Below, piece by piece: positions 5,107-10,999 of a DNA stretch of 14,571 bases; the first letter of the stretch is position 1, and every line of letters begins with the position of its first letter. A program made the position numbers and the translations under genes. The notes beneath the pieces were generated by a model, which was not told where the DNA came from, did no database searches, and saw nothing but the letters and a program-made list of their open reading frames with translations. This DNA comes from ASMP01 sp964617015 (GTDB lineage Archaea > Nanobdellota > Nanobdellia > Pacearchaeales > GW2011-AR1), in NCBI GenBank assembly GCA_964617015.1, contig CAZTVG010000014.1, positions 1 to 14,571 on the forward strand. Direction: 5' to 3'.

Positions 5107-5211
5107 TTATTTTTTATCACCGCAATCCAGGCAAGTATACTTCCCAGATTCATCCAGAACACTTACATTAAACTGTTTTCCGCATTTTGTGCAGACTTTT
5201 GGTTCTTCCAT
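5107..5211 (-). CDS. 34-residue zinc-ribbon miniprotein
   Basis: The frame is open to 5358, but the start is placed at the ATG at 5211. The upstream extension has no zinc-ribbon character and would overlap the divergent ogt gene, and a TATA-like box is centred about 25 bases before 5211. The product is Met-Glu-Glu-Pro-Lys followed by Cys7-Thr-Lys-Cys10 and Cys27-Leu-Asp-Cys30, with a short hydrophobic hairpin between them, i.e. a minimal two-knuckle zinc ribbon. Such miniproteins are common in archaea and often bind nucleic acid or other proteins; the role here is unknown. It lies head to head with the DNA repair gene ogt, sharing a 60-base promoter region. Confidence 0.65.
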   Translation of the reverse strand: MEEPKVCTKCGKQFNVSVLDESGKYTCLDCGDKK

Positions 5212-5231
5212 TAAAACCAATGGAAAAAGCA

Positions 5232-5241
5232 ATATAAAAAC
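5232..5241 (-). promoter_or_regulatory. TATA-like box for the zinc-ribbon gene
   Basis: The minus strand reads GTTTTTATAT, centred about 25 bases before the ATG at 5211. It lies immediately beside the oppositely oriented ogt box at 5243-5252. Confidence 0.45.
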
Positions 5242-5242
5242 T

Positions 5243-5252
5243 TTTATTAAAT
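5243..5252 (+). promoter_or_regulatory. TATA-like box for ogt
   Basis: TTTATTAAAT on the plus strand, centred about 25 bases before the ATG at 5272. Together with the neighbouring minus-strand box it forms a compact divergent promoter. Confidence 0.5.
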
Positions 5253-5271
5253 AGCATTTGTTCTTGCATAA

Positions 5272-5571
5272 ATGAAAGAATCTTTCAATGAAAGCTGTTA
5301 CAAAATACTTAGAAAAGTTCCAAAAGGAAAAGTAACTACGTATAAGGAGATTGCTCACGCTTTAAGAAGCAAGGCTTATCGGGCTGTTGGAAATGCAATG
5401 AACAAAAATCCTTATTCCCCTGAAGTGCCGTGTCATCGTGTCATTAAAAGCAGTGGAGAAGTAGGAGGATTTGCATCTGGAGTTAAAAAGAAAATTAGAC
5501 TTTTGAAGAAAGAGGGAATTGAAATCAAAAGAGGAAAAATTGACCTTAAGAAATATCTTTATAAATTCTAA
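5272..5571 (+). CDS. ogt: Methylated-DNA--cysteine S-methyltransferase (short MGMT)
   Basis: This protein repairs O6-alkylguanine in DNA by irreversible transfer of the alkyl group to its own cysteine. The 99 residues correspond to the DNA-binding/active-site domain alone; the N-terminal RNase H-like domain of full-length Ogt/MGMT is missing, as in other short family members. The HTH region (Gly-Lys-Val-Thr-Thr-Tyr-Lys-Glu-Ile-Ala, 19-28), the arginine finger region Arg-Ala-Val-Gly-Asn-Ala-Met (37-43) with Asn-Pro after it, and the active site Pro-Cys-His-Arg-Val (53-57) are all present. Because the cysteine is retained it is a true transferase rather than an alkyltransferase-like protein. 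Its promoter faces that of the zinc-ribbon gene. A promoter for the next gene is embedded in its last codons. Confidence 0.94.
   Translation: MKESFNESCYKILRKVPKGKVTTYKEIAHALRSKAYRAVGNAMNKNPYSPEVPCHRVIKSSGEVGGFASGVKKKIRLLKKEGIEIKRGKIDLKKYLYKF
5558..5566 (+). promoter_or_regulatory. TATA-like box for the 5587-6108 gene
   Basis: TTTATAAAT lies inside the last codons of ogt, centred 25 bases before the ATG at 5587. The surface-protein gene is therefore likely transcribed independently of ogt. Confidence 0.5.
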
Positions 5572-5586
5572 GAATTTGATGTATGC

Positions 5587-6108
5587 ATGAAAGCTCAAAA
5601 AATCATTTTACTCATGATTTTTATTTTGATTCTGATAGTCATAATATTTTATATTCCTTCTTTACAAGAAACACAGGTTAATGAAATAAATAGTTTTGAA
5701 GAATGTGCTGCAGCAGGGTTTCCTGTCATGGAAAGTTATCCAAGGCAGTGCAGAGATGCTGAAGGAAATCTTTTTGTTGAACAGATTAGGAGAAATTATG
5801 TTGGATATGGTGTTGAAGAATGCTTAACAATTAGTATATTATGCACTCCTGACAGAGAGTATTTTTCTGATGAAACAGGATGTGGATGTGAATTAAAAGA
5901 AGATGTATTGGAGGAAAAAGTAAATTGTACAGATGAAAGCAAGAACGCTAAGGCCTGCATAGAAATCTATCAGCCTGTTTGTGGCTGGTTTAATCCAGAA
6001 AAAATCAACTGTGTAAGATATCCCTGCGCTATAACCTTTAGCAACTCTTGTTTTGCCTGTCAAAATGAAAATATAGCTTATTACACAGGAGGAGAATGCC
6101 CTGAATGA
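5587..6108 (+). CDS. Membrane-anchored cysteine-rich Kazal-like surface protein
   Basis: A 173-residue protein with one N-terminal hydrophobic segment (6-24) acting as signal anchor and an extracellular remainder with 14 cysteines (40, 55, 79, 86, 99, 101, 114, 124, 132, 142, 147, 155, 158, 171), an even number suited to disulfides. Three modules are visible: Cys40...Ser-Tyr-Pro-Arg-Gln-Cys55; a Cys79/86 and Cys-Gly-Cys (99-101) module with Thr-Gly before it; and a Kazal-like module with Tyr-Gln-Pro-Val-Cys-Gly (128-133), Ser-Asn-Ser-Cys-Phe-Ala-Cys (152-158) and Gly-Gly-Glu-Cys (168-171). Kazal domains in known proteins inhibit serine proteases; inhibition here is not shown. It has its own promoter and overlaps the next small membrane gene by four bases (ATGA), so the two are probably translated together. 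Confidence 0.75.
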   Translation: MKAQKIILLMIFILILIVIIFYIPSLQETQVNEINSFEECAAAGFPVMESYPRQCRDAEGNLFVEQIRRNYVGYGVEECLTISILCTPDREYFSDETGCGCELKEDVLEEKVNCTDESKNAKACIEIYQPVCGWFNPEKINCVRYPCAITFSNSCFACQNENIAYYTGGECPE

Positions 6109-6242
6109 AAAATCCAAAAGTAGTTTTATATTCTATTATTGCACTTGGTTTTATGATTTTAACATTTACAATTGATTGGTTATTCATAATTCCCGCGGTT
6201 ATTTTGCTTATACTCAATCAGAGGGAATTAATGAAGAAGTGA
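6105..6242 (+). CDS. 45-residue two-helix membrane protein
   Basis: The ATG at 6105 overlaps the stop of the preceding gene as ATGA, a typical translational-coupling arrangement. The 45 residues have a short basic start, a first hydrophobic helix (about 6-22), a turn with Asp-Trp (24-25), a second helix (about 26-38) and a basic Arg-Glu-Leu-Met-Lys-Lys end. Both termini are predicted cytoplasmic. Its last 15 bases overlap the end of the convergent membrane protein gene at 6228. No family is recognised. Coupling suggests it works with, or helps place, the cysteine-rich surface protein. Confidence 0.6.
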   Translation: MKNPKVVLYSIIALGFMILTFTIDWLFIIPAVILLILNQRELMKK

Positions 6243-6566
6243 TTTCCTGAAACGGAAAACCAAAATACCTCCTAAAAGCCCGAGAATCATATCCCAGAAA
6301 ATATCTAATCTTGTTTCACCTCTGAAAAAATCAGACCCGCTCAGTATAAAAGCTAATTCAAACACTTCATAAAGAGCCAATAAAATAAGAAGCATCAGAA
6401 ATTTCTTCTTTATTCCTGATTTTTTAGAAAATTTCAGGATAAGAAACATGACAATACCGCCTGAAATGAAATGAATTACATGCCATAAATTCAAAATCAA
6501 GAATTTTGTCTCAACAAAATTTATATTCAGAAAATCAGCAATTTTTACCTGCAATTCACTAACCAT
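6228..6566 (-). CDS. Small polytopic membrane protein, VanZ/YjdF-like layout
   Basis: A 112-residue protein with about three membrane helices (roughly 23-45, 54-76, 90-105). Conserved-looking polar residues sit in or near them: Trp-His-Val-Ile-His (28-32), Tyr-Glu-Val-Phe-Glu (66-70) and Asp88/Asp92 in a Leu-Asp-Ile-Phe-Trp-Asp-Met segment followed by a glycine-rich helix. The spacing of His, Glu and Asp residues resembles that of VanZ-like and YjdF/DUF2238-type membrane proteins, but I cannot confirm membership. Its start overlaps the end of cstA by eight bases, so it is co-transcribed with, and probably translated after, the transporter. The function is unknown; a role accessory to CstA is only suggested by the overlap. 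Confidence 0.65.
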   Translation of the reverse strand: MVSELQVKIADFLNINFVETKFLILNLWHVIHFISGGIVMFLILKFSKKSGIKKKFLMLLILLALYEVFELAFILSGSDFFRGETRLDIFWDMILGLLGGILVFRFRKSLLH

Positions 6567-8184
6567 GTTTCTTTCTTAAGATATTAAATCCTTCCCAGGC
6601 AACAAAAATTCCGAGAACAAACATCAACATCGAGATTCCTGTAAGAACAAAGTTTCCTTCACTGATATACCCTCCTGTCCTGAAAATAAGATAAAGAAGG
6701 GCTGAAAGGGTTGTAACTAAAACCAAAATTGCAGGTATTATCATGAATTTGACTTTTGTTTTTCTTGAAATAAAGTATGCAGAAACTCCTATGAGTGTTA
6801 TTGAGGCTATTAATTGGTTTGAAGTGCCAAATAATCTCCACATTGTTTCATAAGTATTTGTTACAGCAAGAAGCCACGCAGGAACCAGTGTAATAAAAGT
6901 TGTAAGGACCCTGTTTTTCAGTTTAGGAAAAAGATTTTCAGAAATAATAAATCTTCCAAGACGCGTTGAAGTATCCACAGAAGTAAGGATAAACTGATTA
7001 ACCATAAATGCACCAAGCAAGGCTGCAACGCTAACACTTAACACAGGGACAATGTTTCCCACAATATTTCCAAAGCCTGTTGAAAACAGGACAATCCATC
7101 CTTTGCCAAGAGTTGCCTGAAAACTTCCTGCCCCGCTTCCCCATGTCAAGCCGGAAATTACCACGACAGTAACTAAAATAGCAAGCAGTCCTTCAAGAAT
7201 CATTCCCCCATAACCTATGGCTTTTCCATGGCTTTCTTTTGCAAGCTGTTTGCTTGTTGTTCCTGAGGAAACCAGGCCATGAAATCCTGAGATGGCACCG
7301 CATGCAACTGTGATAAAAAGGATAGGCCAGATAGGAAAAACACTTCCTGAAATATAAGCAGGCGCATTGATTAAAGGCCTTGCGATGAAGAAAGCAATAA
7401 TTCCCAAAAGCAAAATCAGAGTCATCTGTATGGCACTTAAATAATCTCGTGGTCTTAAAAGAATCCTGACAGGAACAATAGAGGCAATAAAGGCATATCC
7501 AAAAATTATAGTTACCCATATATTTCTTAATAATGCAGGATTATCCACAGAAAGACTCACAGGAAAAAGATTTCCCATCCAGACAAAAAAGAAAATCAGG
7601 ATTATTGCAATAATGCTGGAGAGTTTGTAATTCCAGTTATATTTTTTGACGCCAAAACCCAGAACAAGAGCAATCAGAGTAATTGCAATAAGAGGAACGA
7701 CGAGGTCAGGCTTTTCTATGATGCTGTCTGCGGCAGAGACACTGAATACTGTAATGATTAAGACGAGAGTGAGCCATATCATCACTCCAAAAACCCAACC
7801 AGCTCTTGAGCTGAGATATTTTTTTGTTATTACAGAGACACTTTTTGCCTTGTTTCTTACAGAAGCGATCAAAGAGACATAATCATGCATTGCACCAATC
7901 AAAACAGCCCCGAGCAGAACCCACGCAACAACAGGCGCCCAGCCGAAATAACTTACTGCAAGAATAGGCCCGATAATAGGTCCTGCTCCTGCAATAGATG
8001 CAAAATGATGCCCTAAAAGGAAAGGTTTTCTTGCAGGTGAAAAATCAACGCCTTCTTTTTTTGTAGAGGCAGGTGTTTTGTTTTTATCGCTGATTTTAAG
8101 CCTTTTCTCAATAAATCTCCCATAAATTCTGTATCCTAAATAAAACCATACCAGAGCTACAAGTAAAATCCAGACAGCATTCAT
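6559..8184 (-). CDS. cstA: CstA-family transporter (carbon starvation protein A)
   Basis: A 541-residue, very hydrophobic polytopic protein of normal length for the family. In bacteria CstA relatives import peptides or pyruvate, driven by an ion gradient. Typical motifs are Phe-Leu-Leu-Gly-His-His-Phe-Ala-Ser-Ile-Ala-Gly-Ala-Gly-Pro (55-69), Gly-Ala-Met-His-Asp-Tyr (97-102), Ser-Gly-Phe-His-Gly-Leu-Val-Ser-Ser-Gly-Thr-Thr-Ser-Lys-Gln (about 298-312), Asp-Thr-Ser-Thr-Arg-Leu-Gly-Arg (about 400-407) and Trp-Arg-Leu-Phe-Gly-Thr-Ser-Asn-Gln (about 447-455). No clear TATA box lies at the usual distance, but a perfect 9-base inverted repeat (8211-8231) begins 27 bases upstream and may be an operator. 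In a DPANN-like cell with limited biosynthesis, import of small organic acids or peptides from a host would make sense, but the substrate is inference. Confidence 0.95.
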   Translation of the reverse strand: MNAVWILLVALVWFYLGYRIYGRFIEKRLKISDKNKTPASTKKEGVDFSPARKPFLLGHHFASIAGAGPIIGPILAVSYFGWAPVVAWVLLGAVLIGAMHDYVSLIASVRNKAKSVSVITKKYLSSRAGWVFGVMIWLTLVLIITVFSVSAADSIIEKPDLVVPLIAITLIALVLGFGVKKYNWNYKLSSIIAIILIFFFVWMGNLFPVSLSVDNPALLRNIWVTIIFGYAFIASIVPVRILLRPRDYLSAIQMTLILLLGIIAFFIARPLINAPAYISGSVFPIWPILFITVACGAISGFHGLVSSGTTSKQLAKESHGKAIGYGGMILEGLLAILVTVVVISGLTWGSGAGSFQATLGKGWIVLFSTGFGNIVGNIVPVLSVSVAALLGAFMVNQFILTSVDTSTRLGRFIISENLFPKLKNRVLTTFITLVPAWLLAVTNTYETMWRLFGTSNQLIASITLIGVSAYFISRKTKVKFMIIPAILVLVTTLSALLYLIFRTGGYISEGNFVLTGISMLMFVLGIFVAWEGFNILRKKHG

Positions 8185-8210
8185 CTTCTTTTAAAATTCC
8201 AGGTTTTGTC

Positions 8211-8231
8211 TAATCTTTTTTGAAAAGATTA
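8211..8231. repeat. Perfect 9-base inverted repeat upstream of cstA
   Basis: TAATCTTTT, three bases, AAAAGATTA. It sits in the divergent spacer, 27-47 bases before the cstA start and more than 120 bases before the likely start of the recombinase-like gene. The position fits an operator overlapping the core promoter of cstA. As a hairpin it would be weak because it is AT-rich. Confidence 0.45.
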
Positions 8232-8328
8232 TTTTCCTCTTTAGATAATCAGGAAAATTCAGATTAAAAAATTAACTGTGAGGAACAAACTACGAATTTT
8301 TCTCTACTCTTCTAAAACTTTTAACCAA

Positions 8329-8338
8329 TTTTATAAAC
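8329..8338 (+). promoter_or_regulatory. TATA-like box deciding the start of the recombinase-like gene
   Basis: TTTTATAAAC, centred about 25 bases before the ATG at 8359. It lies inside the open frame that begins with GTG at 8278, so it argues for the internal ATG as the true start. Confidence 0.5.
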
Positions 8339-8358
8339 TTAACTCCCTTCAGAAATTC

Positions 8359-8883
8359 ATGAAATGTGGAAAATGCGGTCATGAATCCGACGGCAACAGA
8401 AAAAAACATGGAACTTTTCTCTGCACAGTATGCCATCATTTTTCACCTGACGATAAATCAGATTTCAAAGATTATATAAACGAAAAAATTGACGGTTCTG
8501 TCCTAAAAACTTTCAGAAAACACTCTGTTTCTTCGGGAGAAAAACAAAAACAAGGAATGATAAAAAAAGCAATTAAGGGAAATTTAATGTCGAGAGCACC
8601 TTTCGGATACAGAATTGTGAGCAAAAAACTTCTTCCCGCGGAAAATCATTCTGAAATAGAAGATATCTTTGAGGAATTTCTCAATGAAAATCTGAGTTTA
8701 ACAAAACTTGCAGAAAAACACAGGCTTTCTGTGAATGGGTTAAAAAAAATCCTGAAGAATTTTACGTATATAGGGAAAATAAAATTCAATAACCAGATTT
8801 ATCAGGGAGAGCATCAGCCAATAATTTCTCCAACTTTATTTAATCATGTCCAAAATAAACTTGAAAAACTGGGAATTAAATAA
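8359..8883 (+). CDS. Serine-recombinase 'Recombinase'-domain protein without catalytic domain
   Basis: The frame is open from a GTG at 8278, but the ATG at 8359 is preferred. It puts the zinc ribbon at the very start and has a TATA-like box 25 bases upstream. The 174 residues contain a zinc ribbon (Cys3/Cys6, Cys22/Cys25), a charged linker (30-75), then the DNA-binding part of large serine recombinases (PF07508-like): Arg-Ala-Pro-Phe-Gly-Tyr-Arg (79-85), a helical segment Glu-Asp-Ile-Phe-Glu-Glu-Phe (101-107), an HTH-like Ser-Leu-Thr-Lys-Leu-Ala-Glu-Lys (113-120) and Asn-Phe-Thr-Tyr-Ile-Gly-Lys (134-140). It ends Pro-Ile-Ile-Ser-Pro-Thr-Leu-Phe (154-161). The N-terminal resolvase domain with the catalytic serine is absent, and upstream sequence does not encode it. 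It is probably a DNA-binding protein derived from a recombinase. Its role is unknown. Confidence 0.75.
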   Translation: MKCGKCGHESDGNRKKHGTFLCTVCHHFSPDDKSDFKDYINEKIDGSVLKTFRKHSVSSGEKQKQGMIKKAIKGNLMSRAPFGYRIVSKKLLPAENHSEIEDIFEEFLNENLSLTKLAEKHRLSVNGLKKILKNFTYIGKIKFNNQIYQGEHQPIISPTLFNHVQNKLEKLGIK

Positions 8884-8904
8884 AATGTTGCCTTTTAGAC
8901 CGAT

Positions 8905-9225
8905 TTAAGATGCATTATTAAATTTACTAATATTTTTTTCAAGTTTGCCGAATGGGAAAGGCCTTTGATTGCTTACAAATATTATATATCTCTGAAAAAT
9001 ATACCACTGGGTATTCCAGATTTCGCTGAGTTCTGCAACATCTCTGAGTCTTTTTCCAACCATAAGAGTGTAAATCAGATTTATTAATGTAATAGTATAG
9101 GTAAATGTCCTCCATATAAGAAGAATAAATCCTGAAACCACAAAGACAGCTATTCTTATAAGTGCCTCAATCCTCTCGCTTCTTTCTTTTCTCTTTCTGC
9201 TGCTGACTTTTTTCTTTTTTTTCAT
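8905..9225 (-). CDS. DUF4389-like membrane protein
   Basis: A 106-residue protein with a very basic N-terminus (Lys/Arg-rich 2-15), one or two membrane helices (about 22-38 and 42-56) and a soluble tail containing Gln-Arg-Tyr-Ile-Ile-Phe-Val-Ser-Asn-Gln-Arg-Pro-Phe-Pro-Phe-Gly (78-93). That tail matches the aromatic/proline segment typical of DUF4389 proteins. No biochemical role is known for that family. The ATG at 9225 directly abuts the stop of rps9 (no spacer), so it is the last gene of the eL18-uL13-uS9 operon, in the place where many archaea carry rpoN and rpoK. The family call is from pattern memory and is moderately secure. Confidence 0.7.
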   Translation of the reverse strand: MKKKKKVSSRKRKERSERIEALIRIAVFVVSGFILLIWRTFTYTITLINLIYTLMVGKRLRDVAELSEIWNTQWYIFQRYIIFVSNQRPFPFGKLEKNISKFNNAS

Positions 9226-9627
9226 TTATCTGTAGGAAGTCTGCCTCTTACGTCTTGCCTTGCTGTCTCCTGGCTTGTAAGCTTCTTTTCTCCTCACATC
9301 GGCAACAAGAAGATTTCTGTCATAATCAAGATAGGCTTTTTCAAGTTCATTATTTTTTGTAAAAGCAACAATAGCTCTTGCAAGTGCAAGTCTTGAAGCA
9401 TCTATCTGACTTTTTTCTCCGCCTCCTTTTACATTTACTGAAACATCAAAATTTAATTTCCCTATAACATTTTCAGCAATTCTTAATGGCTCTTCAATCT
9501 TGAGTCTGTCAAACATCTGCAAAGTCTTATAAGGCTTTTTATTTATTGTTATTTTTCCAGAGCCTTCTGTAGTTACAGCTTTTGCAATAGATGTTTTTCT
9601 TTTTCCCGAAGTTATTAATCTGTTCAT
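9226..9627 (-). CDS. rps9: Small-subunit ribosomal protein uS9
   Basis: A 133-residue protein of the normal archaeal size. It shows the uS9 start Thr-Ser-Gly-Lys-Arg-Lys-Thr-Ser-Ile-Ala (6-15), the Val-Lys-Gly-Gly-Gly turn (66-70), Gln-Ile-Asp-Ala-Ser-Arg-Leu-Ala-Leu-Ala-Arg-Ala (74-85), the Asp-Val-Arg-Arg-Lys-Glu (109-114) segment, and the basic tail ending in Ser-Tyr-Arg that reaches the P-site tRNA. Its start overlaps the end of rpl13 by four bases (ATGA) and its stop abuts the DUF4389 gene, in the conserved archaeal order eL18-uL13-uS9. Confidence 0.97.
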   Translation of the reverse strand: MNRLITSGKRKTSIAKAVTTEGSGKITINKKPYKTLQMFDRLKIEEPLRIAENVIGKLNFDVSVNVKGGGEKSQIDASRLALARAIVAFTKNNELEKAYLDYDRNLLVADVRRKEAYKPGDSKARRKRQTSYR

Positions 9628-10016
9628 TTTGAAATATCCCTGACACTGATAAATTTAGTCTTTTTCTCCCTTTTCCCTGAAATTTTTTTCCTTTCCTCAA
9701 ATTCCTTGGGAACACCTATGAAGCAATTTATCTTTCTAAATGCAATTTTACCCCTTCCCTTTCTGTGATTAGGGAGCATCCCCCTTATTGTTCTTTTGAC
9801 TATTTTGTCTGCTGTTCGGGAATGTTTTGGCCCTTTCTGACCGCTTCCGACTCTTCTTCTTTTCCTTTCGAAAGTTTCTCTGATATCTCTTTTATTTCCT
9901 GTGATTATTACGTGTTCGCAGTTTAAGATAACAATATCTTCTCCTTTAAGGGCTTCCTTGGCAGCATAGCTTGCCAGCCTTCCTAAAACAGCGTTTTTTC
10001 CATCGATTATTTTCAT
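9624..10016 (-). CDS. rpl13: Large-subunit ribosomal protein uL13
   Basis: A 130-residue protein, slightly shorter than many archaeal uL13 proteins. It begins Met-Lys-Ile-Ile-Asp-Gly-Lys-Asn-Ala-Val-Leu-Gly-Arg-Leu-Ala-Ser (1-16), the family N-terminus. It has Val-Gly-Ser-Gly-Gln-Lys-Gly-Pro (56-63), Thr-Ile-Arg-Gly-Met-Leu-Pro (75-81) and Gly-Val-Pro-Lys-Glu-Phe (100-105). It overlaps the genes on both sides by four bases, so eL18, uL13 and uS9 are translationally coupled in one operon. uL13 is an early assembly protein of the large subunit. Confidence 0.97.
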   Translation of the reverse strand: MKIIDGKNAVLGRLASYAAKEALKGEDIVILNCEHVIITGNKRDIRETFERKRRRVGSGQKGPKHSRTADKIVKRTIRGMLPNHRKGRGKIAFRKINCFIGVPKEFEERKKISGKREKKTKFISVRDISK

Positions 10017-10396
10017 TTTCCTGTGTTGGTTAAAATCCTGAGGGCTTTGGCTCCAGGATTTTTCTTAATTTCTTCAGCTATACCTGAGACTTGTGTTTTG
10101 GATTTTAATAGCTTTTCTCTGGCTTTTTCAGAAAATCTCATTGCAATGATTTTTATTTTTTTGTCAATTTCTCCCTGAGAAAGAACTTTTCCAGGCACAA
10201 CAACTGTGTCTCCTTCTTCTGATTTTTCATTTATTTCTCCAAGATTCAAATTTATGGATTTTCTTCTCGGACCCGAAAGAATTCCTGCAACTTCAAGCCA
10301 TTTGATTTTTTTCTTGGCAGCAATGATGGTTTCAACTAGCTCTCTATTACTTTTTTTCTGCATTTGCTTTTCTATCTTGGTTTTTGATTTCATCAT
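10013..10396 (-). CDS. rpl18e: Large-subunit ribosomal protein eL18
   Basis: A 127-residue archaeal/eukaryotic-type protein related in fold to bacterial uL15. Features are the basic N-terminus, Asn-Arg-Glu-Leu-Val-Glu-Thr-Ile (17-24), Arg-Arg-Lys-Ser-Ile-Asn-Leu (44-50), Gly-Asp-Thr-Val-Val-Val-Pro-Gly-Lys-Val-Leu-Ser (62-73) and the Ala-Lys-Ala-Leu-Arg-Ile-Leu-Thr end. Two ATG codons (10396 and 10393) are possible starts. It opens the operon eL18-uL13-uS9-DUF4389. A TATA-like box at 10478-10485 predicts a leader of about 60 bases, unlike the leaderless messages elsewhere in the window. Confidence 0.95.
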   Translation of the reverse strand: MMKSKTKIEKQMQKKSNRELVETIIAAKKKIKWLEVAGILSGPRRKSINLNLGEINEKSEEGDTVVVPGKVLSQGEIDKKIKIIAMRFSEKAREKLLKSKTQVSGIAEEIKKNPGAKALRILTNTGK

Positions 10397-10456
10397 AAAA
10401 CTTTCCTTTTAATTTAGCAGAACTATCAGAACTGCTTTCGCGTTAACTCGCAGGTA

Positions 10457-10471
10457 AAAACTTCAAGTTTT
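10457..10471. repeat. 15-base palindrome at the predicted start of the eL18 leader
   Basis: AAAACTT-C-AAGTTTT, 7-base arms around one base. It lies at the transcription start expected from the TATA-like box at 10478-10485 and downstream of the tRNA. It could be an operator or a leader stem; it could equally be chance in AT-rich DNA. Confidence 0.3.
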
Positions 10472-10477
10472 GTGCCA

Positions 10478-10485
10478 TTTATAAA
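10478..10485 (-). promoter_or_regulatory. TATA-like box for the eL18-uL13-uS9 operon
   Basis: The minus strand reads TTTATAAA in the 102-base spacer between tRNA-Leu and eL18. The expected transcription start near 10456 gives a 5' leader of about 60 bases. Confidence 0.45.
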
Positions 10486-10498
10486 ACTTTTCTTGTTT

Positions 10499-10582
10499 TG
10501 CGAGAGAAAGGATTCGAACCTTTGTAGGCACTAAGCCAACGCGTCTTGAGCGCGTCCCGTTTGACCACTCCGGCACTCCCGC
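10499..10582 (-). tRNA. tRNA-Leu (anticodon CAA)
   Basis: The 84-base gene folds into the cloverleaf of a class II tRNA. The acceptor stem GCGGGAG/CTCTCGC contains one G-T pair and is followed by discriminator A. The anticodon stem ACGCG/CGCGT encloses the 7-base loop CTCAAGA with anticodon CAA at 10546-10548, reading UUG. A long variable arm (GGC...GCC) and the T stem AAAGG/CCTTT with loop TTCGAAT complete it. The variable arm and discriminator A fit leucine. No intron is visible in the anticodon loop and CCA is not encoded, so it is added after transcription. A TATA-like box 26 bases upstream indicates its own promoter. Confidence 0.95.
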
Positions 10583-10603
10583 TCGTGATGACGAATAAAT
10601 AAG

Positions 10604-10613
10604 GTTATAAAAA
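10604..10613 (-). promoter_or_regulatory. TATA-like box for tRNA-Leu
   Basis: The minus strand reads TTTTTATAAC, centred 26 bases before the first base of the tRNA, which implies transcription starting at or very near the mature 5' end. Confidence 0.5.
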
Positions 10614-10627
10614 GATGCTGTTTTTGA

Positions 10628-10948
10628 TTATGGCAGTTTTGGCTTTGGCAATTGTTTGGATAATTCTAACAATCCATGTCTTATCATTTTATCCAATTTA
10701 GAATTTTTTTCCACATATAAACTATTTTCATCATCTTCATCAAAACAATATTCTCCATCTGGATTACAGGCAGAAACTCTTTTTCCGAGAAGCACAAATG
10801 AATCCATTTCAGGACGAAACGTTACATCAAACTCTGATAAGGTTTCTATGATACTATCTCTTCTCTCTTGATTTATTAACCAGTATTTTTTCCAACTTTC
10901 AAATCCCAGCGGTTTGCGAGTGAACCAATTAACATCATAAGCCACCAT
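10628..10948 (-). CDS. Hypothetical 106-residue protein between rpoD and tRNA-Leu
   Basis: The start is given as the ATG at 10948; a TTG two codons earlier (10954) is possible and lies about 26 bases after a TATA-like stretch (10976-10985). The protein is soluble. Its first half contains several aromatic residues (Asn-Trp-Phe, Trp-Lys-Lys-Tyr-Trp within about 7-23), followed by a possible beta region around residues 40-58, an acidic loop Asp-Glu-Asp-Asp-Glu-Asn (70-75), a helix and a Lys-Pro-rich end. Two cysteines (about 61 and 68) do not form a zinc motif. No family is recognised. It interrupts the rpoD-eL18 junction that is usually tight in archaea, but no sign of a mobile origin is visible. 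Confidence 0.5.
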   Translation of the reverse strand: MVAYDVNWFTRKPLGFESWKKYWLINQERRDSIIETLSEFDVTFRPEMDSFVLLGKRVSACNPDGEYCFDEDDENSLYVEKNSKLDKMIRHGLLELSKQLPKPKLP

Positions 10949-10999
10949 TTTCAATTCTTTATCTTTATCTACTGCCTTTTTAAAATATACCTGTTAGAA

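Noticed and set aside
5212..5358. Longer 83-residue version of the zinc-ribbon protein
   Set aside because: The extension runs through the ogt promoter and coding region, and a TATA-like box fits the ATG at 5211.
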